Assembly (NCBI RefSeq): GCF_004145845.1
Contig: NZ_SELP01000002.1
Location: 620,001 to 684,000 of the forward strand
Source: Loktanella sp. IMCC34160
GTDB taxonomy: Bacteria; Pseudomonadota; Alphaproteobacteria; Rhodobacterales; Rhodobacteraceae
Length of the DNA: 64,000 nucleotides
Direction of reading: 5' to 3'
Shown: positions 18,788-27,706 of the stretch, piece after piece
How positions within the stretch are numbered: position 1 is the stretch's first letter
How the letters are laid out: each line of letters begins with the position of its first letter
Program-made: the position numbers and the translations under genes
Notes under the pieces: model-generated
Seen by the model: the letters and a program-made list of their open reading frames with translations, nothing else
Database searches by the model: none
What the model was told of the DNA's origin: nothing

Positions 18788-19525
18788 ATGACCCCTCAAC
18801 GCGCCAACTTCCTTAAAACCGCAAACTGGATGCGCCACCTGGCGCTGGGGCTGCTCCTTGCCGCCGCTCCGTTTGGCATGGTTGCTGGCCCCGGCGGTCC
18901 GTCGTTCTTTTCCATGACGGCCCAAGCCGCGACGCCTGCAAAGGGGGGCGTCCAGCATTCCAAGGATGAGATCGACGACGAGGAAGATGACGACGACAGC
19001 GGACGGGGCCGTGGCCGAGGCAGGGGCCGGGGGGGCGACGACGACCGCGAAGACGAGGACGATATTGACGACGACGATGCCGCGCCGACGAGTCCGAACC
19101 CAAACACCGACGGCACAACGACCCAAAATGGGTCCGACGACGTTCTGAGAGTTGAGGTGCTGTCCAACGGCATCATCGTGCATTTCACGGACGGCAGCCG
19201 CGAACAGATCATCAATGGGGTCTATTCGCGGATCAGCCCAAGCGGGATGACCCTCCAAACACACCGCGCCAGCGGCGCCGATATCGTCAGGATACGAACG
19301 CTGGCAGCCGGCCACCGCAGCCAAGCGCCCACAAGTGCGCCGCCGGCGCATCCGGTGCGGATCGTCCTTGGCCGCAATTATGTCAGCGTCGAGTATTCAA
19401 ACGGCTGGACCGAGGTTGTGGAGAATGGGCAATACCGAATGGTCGACAGTTTCGGGGCCGCGATCCTGGCCCGACCGGCCGGTCAGGCCGATCTCGACAG
19501 GCTGCGCGCGCTGGCCGGTCAATAA
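18788..19525 (+). CDS. Secreted protein with acidic/RG low-complexity region, function unknown
   Basis: A 245-residue protein. A long N-region and hydrophobic segment (about residues 16-48, ending MTAQA) suggest export. Residues about 58-95 are DEIDDEEDDDDSGRGRGRGRGRGGDDD, sharing the block seen in the upstream gene. The rest holds two similar short modules, DVLRVEVLSNGIIVHFTDGS and HPVRIVLGRNYVSVEYSNGW, each followed by E(Q/V)(I/V)xNGxY(S/R), which looks like a duplicated beta-rich unit. No family is recognised. It converges on the NarL-type regulator with no gap. Confidence 0.7.
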   Translation: MTPQRANFLKTANWMRHLALGLLLAAAPFGMVAGPGGPSFFSMTAQAATPAKGGVQHSKDEIDDEEDDDDSGRGRGRGRGRGGDDDREDEDDIDDDDAAPTSPNPNTDGTTTQNGSDDVLRVEVLSNGIIVHFTDGSREQIINGVYSRISPSGMTLQTHRASGADIVRIRTLAAGHRSQAPTSAPPAHPVRIVLGRNYVSVEYSNGWTEVVENGQYRMVDSFGAAILARPAGQADLDRLRALAGQ

Positions 19526-20167
19526 TCAATCCTGATCCCGCCAGGCCTCATGCGCGATAATTGCGGCCTCGACCCTATTGCGCGCGTGCAGCTTCGACAG
19601 GATCTCGGTCATGTAGTGTTTGACCGTCTTTTCCTGAAGCGAAAGACCTTCGGCAATTTCCCGGTTCGACATGCCCTTGGCGACACGGCGCAGAATATCC
19701 TCTTCGCGTTTGGACAGGGTGTCGATCGGGTTCGGTTCCGCGACCTTGGCGGCCTGCATCAGTTTCAGCACCTGCGCGGCCAGCGACGGCGTGATATGCG
19801 CCTCGCCCTTTGCAATGCGTTTCAGGACGCGGCGCAGCTCTTCCGCCGACACGCCCTTCAGGACATAGCCGGTGACCCCGGCATTCAGCGCTGCCATCAC
19901 GTCACTGTCGTCCTCGGACACGGTCAGCATAGCAACCTGTGCGGCCGTTCCGGCGGCACGGATGGCCCGTGCGGCCTGAATCCCGCCCCCCGGCATGGAC
20001 AGGTCAAGCAGCGCGACATCCGGCTGCATCTCCTTTGCCAGCCGGATTGCGTCCTCCGCTGTCTCTCCGACACCGACTACCTCGAATTCGCCTGTCTCCT
20101 CGATACTGGCGACAAGTCCATCGCGAAAGATCGGGTGATCGTCCGCCAGAATGACGCGAAGTGTCAT
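19526..20167 (-). CDS. NarL/FixJ-family response regulator
   Basis: A 213-residue regulator. The receiver domain (RVILADDHPIFRDGL..., phospho-acceptor Asp in VALLDLSMPG, about residue 55, conserved Lys in VLKGVSAEEL) precedes a LuxR-type HTH (LSKREEDILRRVAKGMSNREIAEGLSLQEKTVKHYMTEILSKL). Its start overlaps the kinase stop by 4 bp, so the pair is co-translated. Possible targets are the adjacent secreted proteins, which is positional inference only. Confidence 0.93.
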   Translation of the reverse strand: MTLRVILADDHPIFRDGLVASIEETGEFEVVGVGETAEDAIRLAKEMQPDVALLDLSMPGGGIQAARAIRAAGTAAQVAMLTVSEDDSDVMAALNAGVTGYVLKGVSAEELRRVLKRIAKGEAHITPSLAAQVLKLMQAAKVAEPNPIDTLSKREEDILRRVAKGMSNREIAEGLSLQEKTVKHYMTEILSKLHARNRVEAAIIAHEAWRDQD

Positions 20168-21564
20168 GACGTTTCCTCGCTTTGAAGGGTGAGGGTTACG
20201 GTTGTCCCTGCCCCCCGGTTGCTTTCAACGGTTACGGCCCCACCAATGCTTTCGGCGCGGTCAATCAGCCCCATCAGGCCCTGCCCGCCATCCTGCCGCA
20301 GCGTCATGGCACCCTCTTTGTCAAACCCTGCCCCGTCATCCTGCACTGCAACATGTACGGCCGACTGGTCGCTTCTGACATGCACCTTGACCCGCGCGCT
20401 TCCCGAATGGCGTGCCGCATTCGACAGGGTTTCCTGCAAGAACCGATAGACGCAAAGCTTGCGCGCATAATCGAACCCATCGTTGACCGGCGGGCGGCCC
20501 GTCAGGTCAACCTCTGTTCCGGTCCGTTTGCGATGTTCCTGCACAGCGCGTTCGATGACCGTGGCAAGATCGATCTGGTCAAGATCAGGAAGCGCGAGCC
20601 CCCGTGAAATCGCCCGCAATTCCTGCATCGAGGCTTCCAGGGCGCCGCGCACGGCCTGCGCGTCCGCGCCGGATTTCTGGTCATCGTTCAGCAGCGAATC
20701 CAGCCGCAGCGAGGCCAGAGCAAGATGTTGGGCCGGGCCGTCATGCAGATCCCCGCCGATCTGCCGGACCCAGCGTTCGGTCTGTGCCACCGCGCGTGAC
20801 GATGCCGAGACGACCCGCATCCGCAGCGCGGCGTTCTGCGCCGAAATCCGCTTGGTTTCCGCCAGTTGCGTTTCCAACATGCGCCGCTGACGGTCGATTG
20901 TCCGCCCGCCGGCCACGACGATCCCGAACAGGGCCAGTCCACTTGCCAGAAAGGCCGAGCCCACCACCAGCCAACTGCGCAATCGCGCCTCGGCAAGGTC
21001 GGCGGCCAGCACCGTGCCGTTCTGGTAGAATTCGACTACCGCGACCACCTCGCCGGTAAAGTAGGCATGAACCGGCGAATAGACCTCAAGCAACGGAATA
21101 CCCAAGGCTGCCTCGCGCGCGTCCTCGTCATCCCCGTGATCTTCGTATGAGGCGGCGACCGTTCCGGTCCAGGCCAGTTTCAGATCGTCGGACTCCTCGA
21201 ACACCTGTCCCACGATGTCCGGGTCCGACGCCATGATGACCTCGCCGCCGGCCCGCCAGATCTTGTAGGACACGACGTTTTCGGCCGCGGCGGGGCTTGA
21301 AAACAATTCGGCCAGCGCCTGCTGCGCCGGACGCGACAGCGGCTGCGCCGTGCCAAATTCGTCTGCCAAGGGCGCGACGAAGGTTTCCACATAATCGGCC
21401 GCGGCGGATGCACTGCTTTGCACGACCCCCTGTTCAACCCGCGAGGACACCCAAAGTCCGACAATCGTTGCCGTAACGGTCATAACCACCGTCCCGGCCA
21501 GCACAAATTGCACTGGCAGTGTCAGCCTGCCCCATCCGGCAGCTATCTTGGTGGCGCCTGTCAT
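20164..21564 (-). CDS. NarX/DegS-type sensor histidine kinase (HisKA_3)
   Basis: A 466-residue kinase. TM1 is at about residues 17-39, followed by a ~160-residue periplasmic sensor of no recognised family, then TM2 (WLVVGSAFLASGLALFGIVV). A coiled linker follows, then the HisKA_3 box GGDLHDGPAQHLALASLRLD with the phospho-His, and an HATPase with VQDDGAGFD and GGQGLMGLIDRAE. The start at 21564 is preferred over an upstream in-frame ATG because it begins just before TM1. It pairs with the downstream NarL-type regulator. Confidence 0.9.
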   Translation of the reverse strand: MTGATKIAAGWGRLTLPVQFVLAGTVVMTVTATIVGLWVSSRVEQGVVQSSASAAADYVETFVAPLADEFGTAQPLSRPAQQALAELFSSPAAAENVVSYKIWRAGGEVIMASDPDIVGQVFEESDDLKLAWTGTVAASYEDHGDDEDAREAALGIPLLEVYSPVHAYFTGEVVAVVEFYQNGTVLAADLAEARLRSWLVVGSAFLASGLALFGIVVAGGRTIDRQRRMLETQLAETKRISAQNAALRMRVVSASSRAVAQTERWVRQIGGDLHDGPAQHLALASLRLDSLLNDDQKSGADAQAVRGALEASMQELRAISRGLALPDLDQIDLATVIERAVQEHRKRTGTEVDLTGRPPVNDGFDYARKLCVYRFLQETLSNAARHSGSARVKVHVRSDQSAVHVAVQDDGAGFDKEGAMTLRQDGGQGLMGLIDRAESIGGAVTVESNRGAGTTVTLTLQSEETS

Positions 21565-21746
21565 GGGGCGACAGTAGCGATCCTGCAAAGCAATGCCACG
21601 GACTTTGGTCGGACGCTGCGCCAACACAAGCAACGTTTTGCGCGATGTTCGGCTGCGGCGGGCTGTCCCGCCATGCGGCGGACCTCTGGGGCCGTTTCGA
21701 TGACGATTGCCGCCGATCCGGCCCGGATGCCGTGGCGGTTACAGGA

Positions 21747-23120
21747 TCATGCCACCCTCATCTTGGGCGCGCCGGACAACCAGGATGGCAACCAGTCGCC
21801 GTGCGCCTCGATCAGGGCATCCACCAGCGCCCAAATCTGGTCGAGGTCCAGTTCGGCGCCTGTATGGGGGTCCATCATGGCGGCGTGGTAGATATGCTCG
21901 CGGTTTTCTGTCAGCAGCGCCTGAACGGTCAGTTCCTGCACGTTGATGTTGGACCGCATGATTGCGGTCAGCTGCGGCGGCAGGCTGTCCACACGGGTCG
22001 GCTGAATACCGTTGCGGTCCACAAGGCAGGGCACTTCGACCGCGCAACCATTGGGCAGGTCGGGGATATAGCCCGCGTTCGCGACGTTGCCGTAGATCAC
22101 GCTCGGCGTGCCAGTCCAGACCGAATTCATGATCTCCGACGCATATTCTACCGAATTGGGCACCTCGATCTTGTCAGAGGTCTTGAACTCCTCAAGGCGG
22201 TCCTGCCAGCTTGCGATCTGTTCGACACAGCGTTTGGGATATTCATCCAGCGGGATACCGAAACGTTCGATAAGGTCCTCGCGGCCAGACTTGATGAACC
22301 AAGGCACGTATTCCGCGAAATGCTCTGAACTTTCGGTCGCAAAATAGCCCAGCCGCTTCATCATCTCGTAGCGGACCTTGTTCGGGCAGCGCGGGTTCCA
22401 GCTGCTTTCGGGGCGCGGATAGATACCATCGGCATAGCCCTTTTGAAGCCGTGGATAGAGATCGCGATAGCTGCCGTCCTCCATGATCTCTTCGAATCGA
22501 AGGAAATAGGCAACGTGGTTGATCCCCGCCGACAGGTAGCGGATTTTCGAGACCGGGATCTGCAGGTCCGAGGCCAGTTCCGCCGCCGTATGCTGCACCG
22601 AATGACACAGGCCCACCTGTTTGATCTTGGGGAACTTCTCGGCAATCGCCCATGTGTTGATCGCCATCGGGTTCACATATTGCAGCATCAGCGCGTCCGG
22701 GCAGACCGCCATCATGTCTTCGCAGATGGACCACAGATGCGGGACGGTGCGCAGACCGCGCATGATACCGCCGATGCCCAGCGTGTCGGCAATGGTCTGG
22801 CGAAGTCCGAATTCCTTCGGAATTTCGAAGTCGGTCACGGTGCAGGGTTCGTATCCCCCGATCTGGAACGCCACGACGACGAAATCCGCCCCCTCCAGCG
22901 CCTCGCGCTGATTGGTGTGCAGCGAATGGGTGGCAGGCACATCCAGCGACGACACCAGCTTTTGCAGAACGATCTCGCTCTCGCTCAGCCGCTGTTGGTT
23001 GATGTCCATCAGGGCGATATGCGCGCCCTTCAGGGCCTCGCGTTGAAGAACATCCCCAATGATGTTGGTCATAAACACGGTCGAGCCGGCGCCGATAAAG
23101 GTAATCTTGGGTCCGTTCAT
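21747..23120 (-). CDS. melA: GH4 family alpha-galactosidase (MelA-like)
   Basis: A 457-residue glycoside hydrolase family 4 enzyme. The N-terminal NAD-binding fold is KITFIGAGSTVFMTNIIGD. CHSVQHTA provides the Mn-binding Cys, and SAGINHVAYFL the Mn-binding His, as in MelA-type alpha-galactosidases. GH4 enzymes use NAD+ and Mn2+ for a redox-elimination mechanism. Activity could also be alpha-glucosidase or alpha-glucuronidase, since the family is broad. It is divergent from an AraC regulator, as in melA/melR systems. The nearest sugar ABC transporter starts at 26191. Confidence 0.85.
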   Translation of the reverse strand: MNGPKITFIGAGSTVFMTNIIGDVLQREALKGAHIALMDINQQRLSESEIVLQKLVSSLDVPATHSLHTNQREALEGADFVVVAFQIGGYEPCTVTDFEIPKEFGLRQTIADTLGIGGIMRGLRTVPHLWSICEDMMAVCPDALMLQYVNPMAINTWAIAEKFPKIKQVGLCHSVQHTAAELASDLQIPVSKIRYLSAGINHVAYFLRFEEIMEDGSYRDLYPRLQKGYADGIYPRPESSWNPRCPNKVRYEMMKRLGYFATESSEHFAEYVPWFIKSGREDLIERFGIPLDEYPKRCVEQIASWQDRLEEFKTSDKIEVPNSVEYASEIMNSVWTGTPSVIYGNVANAGYIPDLPNGCAVEVPCLVDRNGIQPTRVDSLPPQLTAIMRSNINVQELTVQALLTENREHIYHAAMMDPHTGAELDLDQIWALVDALIEAHGDWLPSWLSGAPKMRVA

Positions 23121-23232
23121 GAGAGCACTCTTTTGATGTTGCGTGTTGCGTCGGACAAGCCGACCGGAATGGGATCCGGGGCAAGGCTTGGAACAAGTCG
23201 ATCAAACCTTGACACTTTCGCCATTCTACGGC

Positions 23233-23262
23233 TTCCGGTTTCCGATGATATTTTTCCGGTTT
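23233..23262. promoter_or_regulatory. Direct repeats, candidate AraC-family operator
   Basis: TTCCGGTTT occurs at 23233-23241 and again at 23254-23262, exactly 21 bp apart (two helical turns), in the divergent melA/araC-type promoter region. Tandem half-sites on one face of the helix are typical of AraC-family binding. Confidence 0.5.
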
Positions 23263-23342
23263 TTGGTGCAATGGTCCGAGTGGTTGTGCTAGCCACGGGC
23301 GCATCAGACCAAAGTGGTCATGCTTCTTCCGGACGTTCAGAT

Positions 23343-24266
23343 ATGAAACGCAGCCGCAAATCCATCGACGATATCGTCCCGTTTTCCGACTCCGTCGATC
23401 TGACGAGGGTTCCACTCGCGAACAGCTTCCTGATCGAGCGTCACAAGCCCGCGCTGTTCGATACCCCCTTCCACCACCACACCTCCGTCGAGATCAACTA
23501 TCTCCAGGGCTGCAGCATGGATTACTCCTTTTCCGGTGCGACGGCAGAGCTTCGACCCGACAGGATCGTCGTCTTCTGGGGAGCATTACCACATACTGTG
23601 ACCCGCGTGTCAGGCGATGGGCGGATAACAAACATCTATCTGTCGTTGGGTCAGTTCGTTCGCTGGGGGCTGCCGTCGCACATGGTAAAGGCGGTGCTGT
23701 CAGGCGATGTGATCTGCTCTACGGGGCAAGATGCGATGGATGCCTTGTTGATGGATCGGATCTACCGCGAAAGGGAACGGTCCGATCCCTCTTGGCGGCG
23801 CATGCATCTTGCGGAACTCGACTCCCGTCTCAGACGGCTGGCGCTGGAGGGTTGGACAACCTTGCTGGCCGCGCCGCGCAACGACGTGGACTTCAAGGCG
23901 CGGTCACAAGAGATGCGCCATGTGGAAAATATGCTGAGCTTCATCTCGGAGAATTTCTCGATCCCGATTTCGGTCGATGATATCGCCGCGGCTGCCAATC
24001 TTTCCCCTGCCCGTGCGGGACAGATTTTCCGCAAGATAATGACCGTCGGCATCAAGAAGCACCTCACCCGTACACGGATGTCACATGCCCGGATGCTCTT
24101 GATCGAGACGGAGGCAAAGATCTCGGCCGTTGCACTGGACAGCGGCTTTGCATCCCTCTCGGCGTTCTATGAAGCCTTCGTGAAAGAGAACGGTGTGGCC
24201 CCTGCAAAGTTCCGAAGCCAGTCCCACCGCAGCAATCCCTTTCATGCATTTCGGGCCCAGCCCTAG
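23343..24266 (+). CDS. AraC-family transcriptional regulator
   Basis: A 307-residue regulator with an N-terminal cupin sensor (HHHTSVEINYLQGCSMDYSF) and a C-terminal double HTH (ISVDDIAAAANLSPARAGQIFRKIMTVGIKKHLTRTRMSHARMLL and ISAVALDSGFASLSAFYEAFVKENGVAP). Layout and neighbour resemble MelR. The open frame extends far upstream over melA, but that is a shadow; ATG 23343 begins a normal N-terminus. Probably controls the divergent GH4 gene. Confidence 0.9.
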   Translation: MKRSRKSIDDIVPFSDSVDLTRVPLANSFLIERHKPALFDTPFHHHTSVEINYLQGCSMDYSFSGATAELRPDRIVVFWGALPHTVTRVSGDGRITNIYLSLGQFVRWGLPSHMVKAVLSGDVICSTGQDAMDALLMDRIYRERERSDPSWRRMHLAELDSRLRRLALEGWTTLLAAPRNDVDFKARSQEMRHVENMLSFISENFSIPISVDDIAAAANLSPARAGQIFRKIMTVGIKKHLTRTRMSHARMLLIETEAKISAVALDSGFASLSAFYEAFVKENGVAPAKFRSQSHRSNPFHAFRAQP

Positions 24267-24648
24267 GGTCAGGGCCCGTAGATTCCTGCATGACGGCATG
24301 ATCCACGGTTCGAACACCGGCGTTATCCATGCCCGAACTATTCTGGCCAAACCAATAGGCTGACGGCGCGTCTTGAGCGGCATTAACTTCTGCAAGGGTA
24401 ATGGTTTGGACCTGATGCACCCGCCACCAATGGCCCGCACAAGAAGCACCACGCGGCATCAGAAACGCACCTGACTGCGGGCCAAACGGATTCCGTCCGG
24501 CCCGCGCGATCAGGTGCAGTATGTCGAATTATCGCGCCGCTTCAGTAGACACGCGGTCCGCGACAGGCTGACATTCGCAAGTGCGCCATGCGCCAAGTGG
24601 CTGGCCGCCACGCCAATGATGGCCCGGGGCCGTGGGGACTGCGTCAGA
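24267..24648. other. Convergent intergenic region (382 bp) with a long hairpin
   Basis: No supported gene. At 24467-24517 there is a two-part stem: GCACCTGA pairs with TCAGGTGC and GCGGGCC with GGCCCGC, with a 15-nt loop. There is no T tract on either strand. It could be a bidirectional terminator for the AraC gene and the NTF2-like gene that converge here. Confidence 0.5.
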
Positions 24649-25803
24649 TCATGCGTCGTCTGTAAGAACCACGCTCCCCTTATCGGCCATCTGGGCGAGT
24701 TTGATCTGCATCAGCAGGGACATCTCGTCAATGCAGGTCCATTCGTCCACGACTTTGTCGTCCTTGATGTGGAAATGACTCATGCCCATGACCTGCAGGC
24801 GTTTGCCTGTCGGTGCGCCCAGTTCCTCGAAGACACCCCAACCAAGGTGGTGCCCTTCGATGATCCAGCGCACAGCAACCTTGGTGCCACCCTCGTCACA
24901 GGGGCAGGAACAGATGTGCTGAGGCATATAGAACCCGTCAGGGATCGTGGCATAAAGGCCGACCGTCTGATGCGTAACCGCCCCATGGCCGTAAAGCTCT
25001 TTCATCAGCGGTCCGTGATACTGAACCGTCGGCGCGTAGACATCACGGATCTTGCCGAACATACGGCGGTTGTGGATTTCGTGCAGCCACCGCAGGACGC
25101 TTTCTTCCAGCGGTGTGTTGGCAATCGACGTGTCGCACTCGGTTTCTGGCGGGTACTGTCCGATCATGCGGCGGTTCTCGCCCATGTCGACGGCCAGAAG
25201 ACCCTTCTCGAAATAGGGTTTGGCAAGGTTCTCGGCGTAGGCTTGCGGGTCAAGGCCAATCTGTTTGACCTGCGCCATGCTGTCGACCACAAGCCATTCG
25301 CGGTAGATCATGTTTTCATAGATCATGCAGTCCGCAATGGTGCGGGCAACGAAGGTGCGGCCCGTTGGTTTGCCATAGATGCCGGGCTGGGAATGGCGAC
25401 CTGCACCGGTCACCAGATGTGAAGTGTAGAACCCGTCGTCTTCGTTGCCGTTCCAGATCACCTGGGTGGCCATGCCACGCCGTTCGGGCAGCATGAACAT
25501 ACGCTTGATCGTGTCGTGGACGACTTCCTCGCGGCTGTAGATTGTCCCGGTCGCGCCATAGACCACGCAGTTATGGGTATAGTGCGTGTAGATCAGCCCA
25601 ACATCGCGCTCGTCCCAGATCCGGTGGGTGCAGCGGACGATATAATCCACGATGTCGGTGTAGATCGGGTCGAAGCCACGCATAGGTTGGACACGGTCGC
25701 GATCTGTGGGGACCATATCTAAGAAATCGCGGCGCTCTGACTGGAGCACCTTGCCAGACGCCTTCTTACCATTGCCCTGTTCGTTTGGTGTCTCGCGCGC
25801 CAT
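24649..25803 (-). CDS. Tandem SnoaL/NTF2-like protein, paralogue 1
   Basis: A 384-residue cytoplasmic protein with two SnoaL-type (NTF2-fold) halves: VDYIVRCTHRIWDERDVGLIYTHY...YREWLVVDS and LRWLHEIHNRRMFGKIRDVY...MGMSHFHIKDDKVVDEW. The first half is clearly related to the proteins at 36281 and 37288 (shared IW(D/E)(E/D)R, PTG(R/K), R.IADC, EWLV.D). Such folds act as cyclases, isomerases, hydrolases or binding proteins, so function is open. Start ATG 25803 follows a strong GGAGG. It is divergent from the ABC binding-protein gene, with a LacI-type palindrome 50 bp upstream. Confidence 0.75.
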   Translation of the reverse strand: MARETPNEQGNGKKASGKVLQSERRDFLDMVPTDRDRVQPMRGFDPIYTDIVDYIVRCTHRIWDERDVGLIYTHYTHNCVVYGATGTIYSREEVVHDTIKRMFMLPERRGMATQVIWNGNEDDGFYTSHLVTGAGRHSQPGIYGKPTGRTFVARTIADCMIYENMIYREWLVVDSMAQVKQIGLDPQAYAENLAKPYFEKGLLAVDMGENRRMIGQYPPETECDTSIANTPLEESVLRWLHEIHNRRMFGKIRDVYAPTVQYHGPLMKELYGHGAVTHQTVGLYATIPDGFYMPQHICSCPCDEGGTKVAVRWIIEGHHLGWGVFEELGAPTGKRLQVMGMSHFHIKDDKVVDEWTCIDEMSLLMQIKLAQMADKGSVVLTDDA

Positions 25804-25852
25804 CCTTACCTCCGTCGTGGATGAATTCGTTCCGGCTAGAAAATGCAGATCG

Positions 25853-25866
25853 TGCAAACGATTGCA
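25853..25866. promoter_or_regulatory. LacI-family operator-like site 1
   Basis: TGCAAACGATTGCA is a 14-bp near-perfect palindrome with the central CG typical of LacI/GalR operators, 50 bp upstream of the NTF2-like gene at 25803. Confidence 0.65.
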
Positions 25867-26058
25867 AGTGCTTTAATCATCGTCTTTTGCCTGACTCATT
25901 CACTTCGATCAGGCGCGTCGCCGTGTCACCACAGGCCCTACCGACGCAAAAGTCATGATTTTATGGGCTCTTTCCAAAGATGTGCAGTCCAAGTTGGCGC
26001 ACGACACATGGGACTCGCATCGCGAAAAGTCTTGTGGAATGCGATGCGACAAAATTAT

Positions 26059-26072
26059 TGCAAGCGCATTCA
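26059..26072. promoter_or_regulatory. LacI-family operator-like site 2
   Basis: TGCAAGCGCATTCA shares the TGCAARCG half-site and the ATTCA arm with the sites at 43285 and 43361. It lies about 119 bp upstream of the ABC binding-protein start. Confidence 0.55.
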
Positions 26073-26190
26073 ATTTTGCGTAGCCTCTGACTCGGGCCTA
26101 GGATTCTAGGTTTGTCGTGGTGCTGCCGCGGCATCAAGAGCGCCGCGCAAAACGGCGAGATGACGAATAGTCCAATGGGAGTCTTCATAA

Positions 26191-27426
26191 ATGAAAATGC
26201 AACTGAAATCCGCTGTCGCTGCGACAGCGCTGATTGTCGCCGGTGGCACTGCTTGGGCCGATTGCGGCATTGAGAGCGGTTCTGTCCGCATCCTGTCCAA
26301 TGATTTTGCAGCTCTTCATGCCGTTGCGGAATGGGCCGAACAATGCGCGTCCGACACCGTCGAAGTGACGAAGAACCAGACCGAAGAGCACAAGAATATC
26401 CAGGTGCCCGCGCTGTCGATCGATCCGGCCACCTACACGGTTGCTGTTGTCGCAACAAACTCCATCGTGCCGCTGCTCAATGATGACCTGATCCGTCCGC
26501 TTGACGACCTTGTCGCCGAACATGGCGGACAGTTGCAGGAAAGCCAGCTTATCCGCGTCAACGGTCAGATCATGGCAATTGCGTTCATGGCGAACTCGCA
26601 GCACCTGTTCTACCGCGAAGACGTGCTGGCTGCGAATGGCCTCGAAGTCCCACAGACATTCGAAGAAATGTTCGCCGCTGCCGAAGTTCTGAAGGCTGCG
26701 GGCTATGAAACCCCGATTTCGTCCAACTTCATGCCGGGCTGGAACCTGGCTGCGGAATTCGTGAACACCTATTTGGGCACCGGCAACGACTTCTTCGAGC
26801 CGGGTTCGGCCAAGCTCGCCATCAACAACGAAGACGGCCTTGCGGTTCTTGAGACCATGAAGACCATGGTCGACTACATGAGCAACGACTGGGCAACATT
26901 CGACTCCAACTCGCAAAAGCCGATTTGGGAAGCCGACGAGGCCGTCCTGTCGATCTCGTGGGGGTCGCGTGCCGGCGCCTACATCGCCGATGACAGCCCG
27001 GCACCCGAGATTGCGGCCGCAACCGCATTCGCCGCTTCGCCGGGCATCGGCGACTCGAACATTCCGACGGCTGCTCTGTGGTGGGATGGTTTCACCATCG
27101 CCAAGAACATCTCGGACGAAGATGCAGAGGCTTCTTTCATTGCCATGATGCGCGGCATCTCGCCGGAGATGATGGCAGAAAACCTCGATAAGGCGGTCTG
27201 GCTGATCGACGGCTACGAGCCGACGCGCGCCTCCTCAGGTGTGATCGACGGAATCAGCAAGGGTGCGCGCCCCTATCCGATGCTGCCGTACATGGGTATC
27301 CTGCACACCGCTCTGGGCGATAACCTGTCCGAATTCCTGCAAGGTCAGGAATCCGCCGAACAGGCACTTGCCGACATCGAAGCCGCCTACACGACGGCTG
27401 CCACCGAAGCTGGCTTTCTGAACTAA
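26191..27426 (+). CDS. CUT1-type ABC transporter substrate-binding protein
   Basis: A 411-residue family 1 extracellular solute-binding protein. A signal peptide (MKMQLKSAVAATALIVAGGTAWA) is followed by VRILSNDFAALHAVAEWAEQCASD, the hinge region NGQIMAIAFMANSQHLFYREDVLAANGLEVPQTFEEM, and ALWWDGFTIAKNI. These match sugar- or polyol-type (CUT1) binding proteins. It is the first gene of the operon with two permeases and a MalK-like ATPase. Ligand unknown. A GC hairpin after it probably sets a higher level of this gene than of those downstream. Confidence 0.9.
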   Translation: MKMQLKSAVAATALIVAGGTAWADCGIESGSVRILSNDFAALHAVAEWAEQCASDTVEVTKNQTEEHKNIQVPALSIDPATYTVAVVATNSIVPLLNDDLIRPLDDLVAEHGGQLQESQLIRVNGQIMAIAFMANSQHLFYREDVLAANGLEVPQTFEEMFAAAEVLKAAGYETPISSNFMPGWNLAAEFVNTYLGTGNDFFEPGSAKLAINNEDGLAVLETMKTMVDYMSNDWATFDSNSQKPIWEADEAVLSISWGSRAGAYIADDSPAPEIAAATAFAASPGIGDSNIPTAALWWDGFTIAKNISDEDAEASFIAMMRGISPEMMAENLDKAVWLIDGYEPTRASSGVIDGISKGARPYPMLPYMGILHTALGDNLSEFLQGQESAEQALADIEAAYTTAATEAGFLN

Positions 27427-27439
27427 GCCTCGTTGACTC

Positions 27440-27462
27440 GGGCGGGCCTGTGTGGCCCGCCC
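27440..27462 (+). terminator. Intra-operon stem-loop after the binding-protein gene
   Basis: GGGCGGGCC (27440-27448) and GGCCCGCCC (27454-27462) form a perfect 9-bp stem with a 5-nt loop, 14 bp after the stop. Without a T run it is more likely a partial terminator or 3'-stabiliser, commonly found after abundant binding-protein genes. Confidence 0.6.
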
Positions 27463-27553
27463 ACCACCTGACACTACCGGACCTGCCGCGCGGCCGTTCA
27501 TTCGGGTGCACCGGTATTGCTTGGTCTGGGTACGCCGCCTGAAAGGAGGGAAA

Positions 27554-27706
27554 ATGGAACGCGATACGTTGCTTGCTCAGCTCGCCGCACGTGGCATCCA
27601 CCCCGTTCAGGACGCTGATATCAAAGCCATCGAAGACACCGCGAATGCCTTGCGCAGGTCAGCCGAGAGGATTGCCGCGTTCGTCGCAACCGGGGGCGCG
27701 TCGTGA
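27554..27706 (+). CDS. AtzG-like small amidase subunit (DUF4089-type)
   Basis: A 50-residue protein starting MERDTLLAQLAARGIHPVQD, followed by an amphipathic helix (DTANALRRSAERIAAFVA). Size, predicted helical form and its place directly before an amidase fit the AtzG-like/DUF4089 small subunits, which are GatC-like partners of AtzE-type amidases. AAGGAGGG precedes the ATG. The stop overlaps the amidase start as GTGA, the arrangement expected for subunits made in equal amounts. Confidence 0.72.
   Translation: MERDTLLAQLAARGIHPVQDADIKAIEDTANALRRSAERIAAFVATGGAS

Larger units (their letters stand above)
25804..26190. other. Divergent promoter region of the catabolic locus (387 bp)
   Basis: No gene seen. 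It is relatively AT-rich and contains two LacI-type operator-like sites (25853-25866 and 26059-26072), listed separately. It must hold promoters for the NTF2-like gene (minus) and the ABC transporter operon (plus). Confidence 0.6.

Noticed and set aside
19011-19045. Tandem repeat expansion in the GC-rich Gly/Arg coding block
   Set aside because: The DNA repeats are imperfect and follow the protein's RG composition; no separate repeat element is indicated.
22443-23342. Long upstream extension of the AraC frame over melA
   Set aside because: It is antisense to the well-supported GH4 gene; the AraC N-terminus is normal from ATG 23343.
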